From a virus: a DNA stretch of 33,158 nucleotides. Within the stretch, counting starts at the first letter, position 1, and each line of letters opens with the position of its first letter. The stretch covers positions 1-33,158 of the IMG/VR virus record IMGVR_UViG_3300035198_000100; one strand, 5' to 3'. The position numbers and the translations under genes were made by a program. The notes under the pieces were generated by a model. That model saw only the letters and a list, made by a program, of their open reading frames with translations. It was not told the DNA's origin and ran no database searches. This document shows positions 28,869-33,158 of this stretch, piece by piece.

Positions 28869-29291
28869 ATGAATATAAAATTTAAAGAAGTAAGTATTAA
28901 TGAAATACCAAAACAATTATTACTAGGGGCATCTCAAAATGTTTTTATAAAAAATTATATTTATATAAAAAATCTTAAAAAGAAAAGAATATTAATTTTA
29001 TATAATAATATAATGGTTGGGTTTTTTAATCCATTAGTCCGGGGGCAATGTTATAGGCTTATTGCCATATATATTAGTAATGAATTTAGAAATCTTGGCA
29101 TTGCTACAGAGACAATTAAAATTTTTACAGAAAATAAAAATAGCAGAGCTGTAATAGATGAAAAAAACATAGCATCTCAAAAAGCATTTTCTAAATCGGG
29201 TTTTATAAAAACTGATAAAAAGATAATTTTAAAAGGAAATAAATTAGCTTACGAATGGATAAAACAAGGAGGACCAAATGGCTTGGACTAA
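28869..29291 (+). CDS. GNAT-family acetyltransferase in the fibre cluster
   Basis: 140 aa. The acetyl-CoA pyrophosphate-binding loop is seen as YISNEFRNLGIAT (about 68-80; family form Q/RxxGxG/A, the second Gly replaced by Ala). The typical C-terminal block NIASQKAFSKSGF (100-112) follows. The N-terminus gives strands ILILYNN and VGFFNP. The length is normal for a short GNAT domain, slightly reduced at the start. No clear Shine-Dalgarno site precedes ATG 28869, so expression may depend on readthrough from the fibre gene 12 bases upstream. Its end overlaps the next gene by 14 bases. The substrate is unknown: it could acetylate a tail or fibre protein, a sugar used on the particle, or a host target. 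The fold call is well supported; the role is inference. Confidence 0.75.
   Translation: MNIKFKEVSINEIPKQLLLGASQNVFIKNYIYIKNLKKKRILILYNNIMVGFFNPLVRGQCYRLIAIYISNEFRNLGIATETIKIFTENKNSRAVIDEKNIASQKAFSKSGFIKTDKKIILKGNKLAYEWIKQGGPNGLD
29266..29273 (+). promoter_or_regulatory. Strong Shine-Dalgarno site inside the acetyltransferase gene
   Basis: AAGGAGGA lies four bases before ATG 29278, within the coding end of the acetyltransferase gene (its codons read Gln-Gly-Gly). It sets a strong, partly coupled start for the glycine-rich gene, unlike the weak start of the acetyltransferase itself. Confidence 0.75.
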
Positions 29292-30465
29292 TACTGGAGG
29301 AGGAGATCACGGTGGTGCCGAGTGGACAATTAGCTCTAACACAACCGTTGGCGGAACTCATACTGGCATTGGTATATTTACTATAAATGGTGGAATAACC
29401 GCTACAGTTGATGCTGCAGGGTTAAGTTTTAAAGTTTATTGTATTAAAGCAGTTGTAAGCGGAACAATTGATGGAAATGGAAAAGGATATGTTGGCGGCA
29501 TTGCTGGCGCCGGCAGCGGGTCTGGCATTGGCGGATCTGGAGGAACAGGGCAAGGTGCCGGAGGAGGAGTTAAGGGAAAAGGAGGGGCATACGGTGGAAA
29601 TGGAGGATTCGGCGGTCTTCGTAAGGTGTCAGATATTGGACACAATAGGAGCTGCACTCTCGAAATTTCAAAGACATATTATGGATATGCCGGAAGCGAT
29701 GGCGGTGGCAATACTTCTGCTGATGGAAATAATACAGGAACATATGGCTCTGTGACAGACACTTCTGTTTATGCCGGCTCTGGAGGCGGCGGTGCCAGCG
29801 GCGGCGGTGTTGGTGGGTATTATCAATGGGGTTCTTTTTGTGGAGATTATGCCCATGGCGCTGGACAATATGCTGGTTCATCTGGAGGAGTTGGCGGATA
29901 TGGTGGCGGTTTAATATATATACAAGCAATTCAAACTATATCTATAAATATAATAAACGCAAATGGTTCTGTCGGAAACGCTGGCGGAAACGGAGGTAGG
30001 GAAGGATATAATGGTGGCGGATATAACGAGTCAGCAACTGGTGGCAGTGGTGGCGGCGGTGGTGGCGGCGGAGGTGGCTCTGGCGGAACAATATTATTAT
30101 ATGCACCAAAAGTCACTTATACTACATTGTCATCATCGGGAGGCAACGGGGCTGCTGGCGGGTCCTGGGTAAATTATGGAGATTATACATATGGAAGTGT
30201 GGCAGACCTTGGTGGTGGCGGCGGTAGTGGCGGCAGAATTAAAGTTTTTCATTCTAGACCAGCAGAATCTTATTTATCAGCAGGAACGCCCGCATATGCG
30301 GGCGGGACAAAAGGTTCTACTTCTACTTCAGTTGATGGTGCCTCTGGCACCTATGCTACTGGCGCAACAGCATCGAAAACAGCAGATGTTCCTTTTGAAG
30401 CCAGAATAATATATCAAGTGGGCGGAAATTATAAAAAGCGATTTCGTGTAAATCTTCTCTCATAA
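29278..30465 (+). CDS. Glycine-rich tail adhesin-like protein
   Basis: 395 aa, overlapping the acetyltransferase gene by 14 bases. The N-terminal 75 residues form a beta block (IFTINGGITATVD, FKVYCIKAVVSGTIDG). Residues about 78-320 are extremely Gly-rich, with runs such as GGSGGTGQGAGGGVKGKGG and a nine-Gly run near 258. They are broken by strands GGGLIYIQAIQTISI, GGTILLYAPKVTY and SGGRIKVFHSRP. Gly-rich stretches between short strands are a feature of phage tip adhesins such as the gp38 type, where they form polyglycine sheets, and of beta-helical surface proteins. As the last gene before the hairpin, after the fibre gene, it is a candidate host-range tip. Frames on the other strand here are Pro-rich shadows of the Gly codons. 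Adhesin role is inference from composition and place. Confidence 0.65.
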   Translation: MAWTNTGGGDHGGAEWTISSNTTVGGTHTGIGIFTINGGITATVDAAGLSFKVYCIKAVVSGTIDGNGKGYVGGIAGAGSGSGIGGSGGTGQGAGGGVKGKGGAYGGNGGFGGLRKVSDIGHNRSCTLEISKTYYGYAGSDGGGNTSADGNNTGTYGSVTDTSVYAGSGGGGASGGGVGGYYQWGSFCGDYAHGAGQYAGSSGGVGGYGGGLIYIQAIQTISINIINANGSVGNAGGNGGREGYNGGGYNESATGGSGGGGGGGGGGSGGTILLYAPKVTYTTLSSSGGNGAAGGSWVNYGDYTYGSVADLGGGGGSGGRIKVFHSRPAESYLSAGTPAYAGGTKGSTSTSVDGASGTYATGATASKTADVPFEARIIYQVGGNYKKRFRVNLLS

Positions 30466-30491
30466 AGATTTTTTCTTCGCAATATATATAC

Positions 30492-30545
30492 AATATCTAT
30501 CAATACTATCACATAAAGGTAGTGCTGATAGATATTTTATTTTAT
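30492..30545 (+). terminator. Long hairpin with U-rich tail after the tail operon; terminator or operator
   Basis: AATATCTATCA (30492-30502) and TGATAGATATT (30526-30536) are perfect inverted repeats of 11 bases. Inside them, TACTATC and GGTAGTG extend the stem by five regular and two G-U pairs, leaving a seven-base loop. TTTTATTTTA follows, as in an intrinsic terminator. The hairpin lies in the largest gap of the window. It ends about 20 bases before the next start, so the U tract touches that gene's Shine-Dalgarno region; it may act partly, or in both ways. CTATCA occurs twice, nine bases apart, which could also be an operator for the ribbon-helix-helix protein encoded next. Confidence 0.65.
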
Positions 30546-30556
30546 AGGAGATTGAC

Positions 30557-30745
30557 ATGAATGATAAAAATAAAAAACAAATTAATCTTCGTCTTGAGGT
30601 AGAACTGTATGATTTTCTTGTAAAATATTCAAAAGAAAATTATAAAACAGTCACTGCTTTGGTCCGAGAGCTAATTGCCGACTTATATAAAGAATACAAA
30701 TTGGCAGTTATTAGAGATGAAGATGGCAATGTAGTAATTAAATAA
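30557..30745 (+). CDS. Small ribbon-helix-helix (Arc/CopG-like) DNA-binding protein
   Basis: 62 aa with Shine-Dalgarno TAGGAG. Residues 7-13 (KQINLRL) match the DNA-contacting beta strand. Helix A follows (VELYDFLVKYSKENY), then a turn at KTV and helix B (TALVRELIADLYKEYK), the usual ribbon-helix-helix order and size. A short acidic tail ends the protein. Such proteins act as dimers or tetramers on short repeated operators. It lies directly after the 30492-30545 inverted repeat and 15 bases before the glycosyltransferase gene, so it may autoregulate this small downstream unit. No toxin partner gene is next to it. The fold call is fair; the target is inference. Confidence 0.7.
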   Translation: MNDKNKKQINLRLEVELYDFLVKYSKENYKTVTALVRELIADLYKEYKLAVIRDEDGNVVIK

Positions 30746-30760
30746 AGGTAAGGAGAAATA

Positions 30761-33158
30761 ATGAAAATAAGATGGCATACTATGAATGGCACCCTGCATT
30801 CATGGAGCCTTGTATGTCAAGAACTCGAAAGAGAAATGATAAAAGCAGGGCACCAGGTTTTTATTAAATCTACTAATAGCTTACAATATTTTCCTGATGA
30901 CTTAAAACCTAATTTGTTGCCTGGCTATCACGCTCCATTGTTTAAAGGTCCGGCAGACTATTGGACCAGAGATGGGCAATTGGTTGTTGTTGATCCTAAA
31001 AATCCTTTGCCAGAAATACAAGATAATAATTTTCCTTATGATGTAGAAATTGCATATACAATCTTCTTCCAAAGCTGTCGCAGATTCCACCCACTATCAA
31101 GATGCAGGATGATTATTTGGAATTTCGAGACAGATAAACTTCCACCAGGCTGGCAGTATTATCATAAAGCAATAGATTATTATCTTCCAAGTAGCCAATA
31201 TTCTTATGATATTTTTGCTAAAAACGGCGTTCCAAAGAATAAAATGTTGGTTGTTCCTCACGGAGTAAATATGGAAACATTTAATCCGTCCGTTGCCCCT
31301 TTTCCATTGATGACACAAAAGAAAGTAAAATTTCTTCATAATGCCATTCCTCATCATCGCAAGTTACACGAACGGGTAATAAAAGGATATTTTGATGCTT
31401 TTACTGAAGATGATGATGTTTGTCTTGTAATGAAAACAAAATTTAAAGACCCAGATAAAGATAAGCCATTTGAAGTTAATGTGAAAAATTTATTAGAAGA
31501 AATATCTTCAAAATATAAAAATCCACCCGAAATAGAAATTATTAATGATAAATTTATAGACAATATTGGATCTCTTTATACCGCTTGTGATGCTGTGGTA
31601 AGTATGAGTTCTACCGAGGGCTTTTGTTTGATTCCAGATACTTTAATTGATGTTGTTGAGAATAAAAAATCTTCAAAACAAATAAAGGATATTATAATTG
31701 GAGATATGGTTGTTTCTCACACAGGGAAAATTCAAAAAGTAATAAAAACTACTTATAGAGATATTGATGAAGAAATTATAAAAATTAAAAGAATTGGCCA
31801 TACTTTTCCCATTTTTATTACCAAAGAACATCCAGTTTTAATAAAGAATAATAATAAAATATATTGGGAACAGGCTAAAAATCTTAATAAAAATAATAAA
31901 TTAGTAATTCCTAAAATAAAAATAAAGGAAAGTAATATTTCTGATATAGATATATTGGATTATAACAGCTTTAATAATATGATACAAAAAGATAATAAAA
32001 TTGGATTATCAAAAGGATGGGGACACAAAAATAAAGACATTTATATTAAATTATCTAAAGAAACTGGTTATTCTATAGGCACATTAAAGAATAAATTAAA
32101 AGATGTTAATAATGAATATCTTTTAAATTTTGCTCAAAAATTGGGATGGAAAAAGCCAGAACCTATTTTGGTTCCTCAAAAATATGAATTAACAGAAAAA
32201 TTTTGTGAATTTCTTGGATTATATATTGCCGAAGGCTGTATTAGTAGAAATGATACTGTTATAATTTCTTCCAATTCTGAAGAAATTATGGCTCATGAAT
32301 TGGAAAAAGATATAATAAAAAACACATTTGGATTAGAACATAGGTTGAGAACTAAAAAAAATTGCACTACAATAAGTTTTGATAATAAAATTTTAGCTAC
32401 TTTTTTTGGTAATGTATTTGGTAAGACTGCTAAATTTAAAAGAATTCCATCATTTCTACAAAGCCATAAATTTATTAATAGGATTTTAAAGGGCCTTTTT
32501 TATGGCGATGGAACAAAAACAGATGAAACCTATATATTTACTTCTTCTTCATTAGAGTTAATTCAAAATATATTTCGTATATTACTAAGTAATAATATAA
32601 TAAGTTATATAACAAAACACCATTCACAAAAATATGAATGGTATTCAATAGCAATAGGGAGACAATTTAATAAAAAATTTGAAGAATTTATTGACCCCCA
32701 TAAATATATATCAAGTTTAAAAACGAATAAATTTCATAGAGGGCGTGTTGAAGAAAATGATGATTTCTTTTTTATTCCAATACAAAGATTAGAAAAAATA
32801 AAGTATTGCGGAAGAGTACATAATTTAGAAGTAGAAAATGACCACAGTTATACTACAAATGGAATTATCGTTCACAACTGCCTCCCCTTATTGGAGGCAT
32901 TAGCCTGTAAGTCTCTTGTTATAGCTCCACGACATGGTGGGCAATTAGACTTCCTTAATGATAATAATTCTTTATTAGTTGATACTAAAGAGATGAAAGC
33001 TCCGCTTTCCATGCAATATTGGACATATCATCCTGATGCAGTGACTGGAGACCCAGACACGCGACACTTCTCTGAATTATTAAGAAAGGTATATGAAAAC
33101 CCAGAAAAAGAAAGGGCGAGAATAAAAGAAGAGGCAAATAAAACTGCCCAAAAATTTT
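30761..33158 (+). CDS. GT4-family glycosyltransferase precursor interrupted by an intein (3' end beyond window)
   Basis: 799 codons are visible with no stop; the right edge cuts it. Start ATG 30761 has AAGGAG upstream. Residues 1-288 are the N-extein: a GT-B first half, the hinge motif VVPHGVNMETFNP (about 164-176), and the second-half start VKFLHNAIPHHRKLHERVIK. Residues 289-706 are an intein. Residues 707-799 resume with LPLLEALACKSLVIAPRHGG. Joined, the exteins give STEGF-CLPLLEALA, the EX7E motif (E286 and E712) that binds the nucleotide sugar in GT4 enzymes, followed by the usual AxACK/G segment. Spliced, 381 aa are visible. GT4 enzymes transfer sugars from nucleotide donors with retention. 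The acceptor may be a virion protein, host surface glycan or DNA; nothing here decides. Frame checked codon by codon with no internal stop. Confidence 0.88.
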   Translation, partial: MKIRWHTMNGTLHSWSLVCQELEREMIKAGHQVFIKSTNSLQYFPDDLKPNLLPGYHAPLFKGPADYWTRDGQLVVVDPKNPLPEIQDNNFPYDVEIAYTIFFQSCRRFHPLSRCRMIIWNFETDKLPPGWQYYHKAIDYYLPSSQYSYDIFAKNGVPKNKMLVVPHGVNMETFNPSVAPFPLMTQKKVKFLHNAIPHHRKLHERVIKGYFDAFTEDDDVCLVMKTKFKDPDKDKPFEVNVKNLLEEISSKYKNPPEIEIINDKFIDNIGSLYTACDAVVSMSSTEGFCLIPDTLIDVVENKKSSKQIKDIIIGDMVVSHTGKIQKVIKTTYRDIDEEIIKIKRIGHTFPIFITKEHPVLIKNNNKIYWEQAKNLNKNNKLVIPKIKIKESNISDIDILDYNSFNNMIQKDNKIGLSKGWGHKNKDIYIKLSKETGYSIGTLKNKLKDVNNEYLLNFAQKLGWKKPEPILVPQKYELTEKFCEFLGLYIAEGCISRNDTVIISSNSEEIMAHELEKDIIKNTFGLEHRLRTKKNCTTISFDNKILATFFGNVFGKTAKFKRIPSFLQSHKFINRILKGLFYGDGTKTDETYIFTSSSLELIQNIFRILLSNNIISYITKHHSQKYEWYSIAIGRQFNKKFEEFIDPHKYISSLKTNKFHRGRVEENDDFFFIPIQRLEKIKYCGRVHNLEVENDHSYTTNGIIVHNCLPLLEALACKSLVIAPRHGGQLDFLNDNNSLLVDTKEMKAPLSMQYWTYHPDAVTGDPDTRHFSELLRKVYENPEKERARIKEEANKTAQKF
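31625..32878 (+). mobile_element. Class 1 intein with LAGLIDADG homing endonuclease (418 aa)
   Basis: It runs from Cys1 (precursor residue 289) to the final His-Asn (705-706), followed by Cys+1. Block A starts CLIPDTLIDV. Block B is seen as FITKEHPVLI, with the TxxH pair at intein residues 66 and 69. Blocks F and G are VHNLEVENDHSYTTNGIIVH plus Asn. Two LAGLIDADG motifs, FLGLYIAEGC (acidic residue near intein 203) and LKGLFYGDGT (near 295), mark a single-chain two-motif endonuclease. Both catalytic acids and all splice residues are present, so it should be active in splicing and possibly homing. A segment near intein residues 139-176 looks like a helix-turn-helix. Two 60-base lines counted by hand (31861-31980) have about 18% G+C, against 42% and 50% in extein lines 30781 and 32881, which suggests separate origin. 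Confidence 0.93.
32879..32899 (+). repeat. Perfect 7-base inverted repeat starting at the intein C-terminal junction
   Basis: TGCCTCC (32879-32885) and GGAGGCA (32893-32899) are exact reverse complements with a seven-base spacer. The left arm begins exactly at the first base of the C-extein (Cys+1 codon). The segment encodes CLPLLEA of the EX7E motif and is unusually GC-rich for this window. Confidence 0.85.

Noticed and set aside
29436-30116. Several Pro-rich or His-rich frames on the minus strand and extra + frames
   Set aside because: They mirror Gly-codon runs of the glycine-rich gene; low complexity explains the lack of stops.
29278-30465. Diversity-generating retroelement target in the adhesin
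   Set aside because: I saw no reverse transcriptase gene and no template/variable repeat pair in the window.
30470-30500. Promoter with a TATATATACAAT-like -10 box
   Set aside because: AT-rich runs are common here and no convincing -35 box is seen; the hairpin would follow directly.
1-33158. Transfer RNA genes or reassigned stop codons
   Set aside because: No gap is long enough to hold a tRNA with confidence, and TAA, TAG and TGA all terminate genes at plausible ends.

Overview
The window is a tightly packed stretch of an AT-rich phage-type genome. Fourteen genes lie on the + strand, and the longest gap between genes is 91 bases. Baseplate and tail families appear in the order usual for a contractile tail: a tape-measure-like protein, a tail-to-hub connector candidate, a gp27/gpD-like hub, a gp5/VgrG-like spike, a gp25/GpW-like wedge protein, a baseplate J protein and a large protein with a tail-protein-I-like end. 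Very large structural proteins (1560, 1080, 2277 and 963 aa) suggest a large myovirus, or a prophage or injection particle derived from one. No capsid, terminase or replication gene is visible, so virus type and host stay open. TAA, TAG and TGA all end genes, so the standard bacterial code fits. Most starts have a clear GGAG-type Shine-Dalgarno site.

Region 1 (1-9721) builds the tail core and hub: tape-measure-like protein (open at the left edge), connector candidate, giant hub with a coiled-coil insert, and spike. Region 2 (9731-13377) holds two proteins I cannot assign. One carries a long, very hydrophobic, Cys-rich segment that is odd for a tail protein. Region 3 (13390-23898) is the wedge: gp25-like protein, baseplate J, and a 2277-aa protein combining baseplate-like parts with LamG/concanavalin-like domains. 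Region 4 (23910-30465) is host-facing: a baseplate/tail protein with a dockerin-like calcium-loop segment, a fibre with four repeats of about 87 aa, a GNAT acetyltransferase, and a glycine-rich adhesin-like protein. A long hairpin follows.

Region 5 (30557-33158) begins with a small ribbon-helix-helix protein, followed by a GT4-family glycosyltransferase cut off by the right edge. The glycosyltransferase reading frame is interrupted by a complete 418-residue intein. The intein has Hint splicing motifs and a two-motif LAGLIDADG homing endonuclease. It sits inside the EX7E nucleotide-sugar-binding motif, and removing it restores that motif exactly. This is the most striking element in the window. 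A second unexplained signal is the tripeptide Asp-Gly-Tyr, which recurs far more often than expected across the baseplate and fibre genes.
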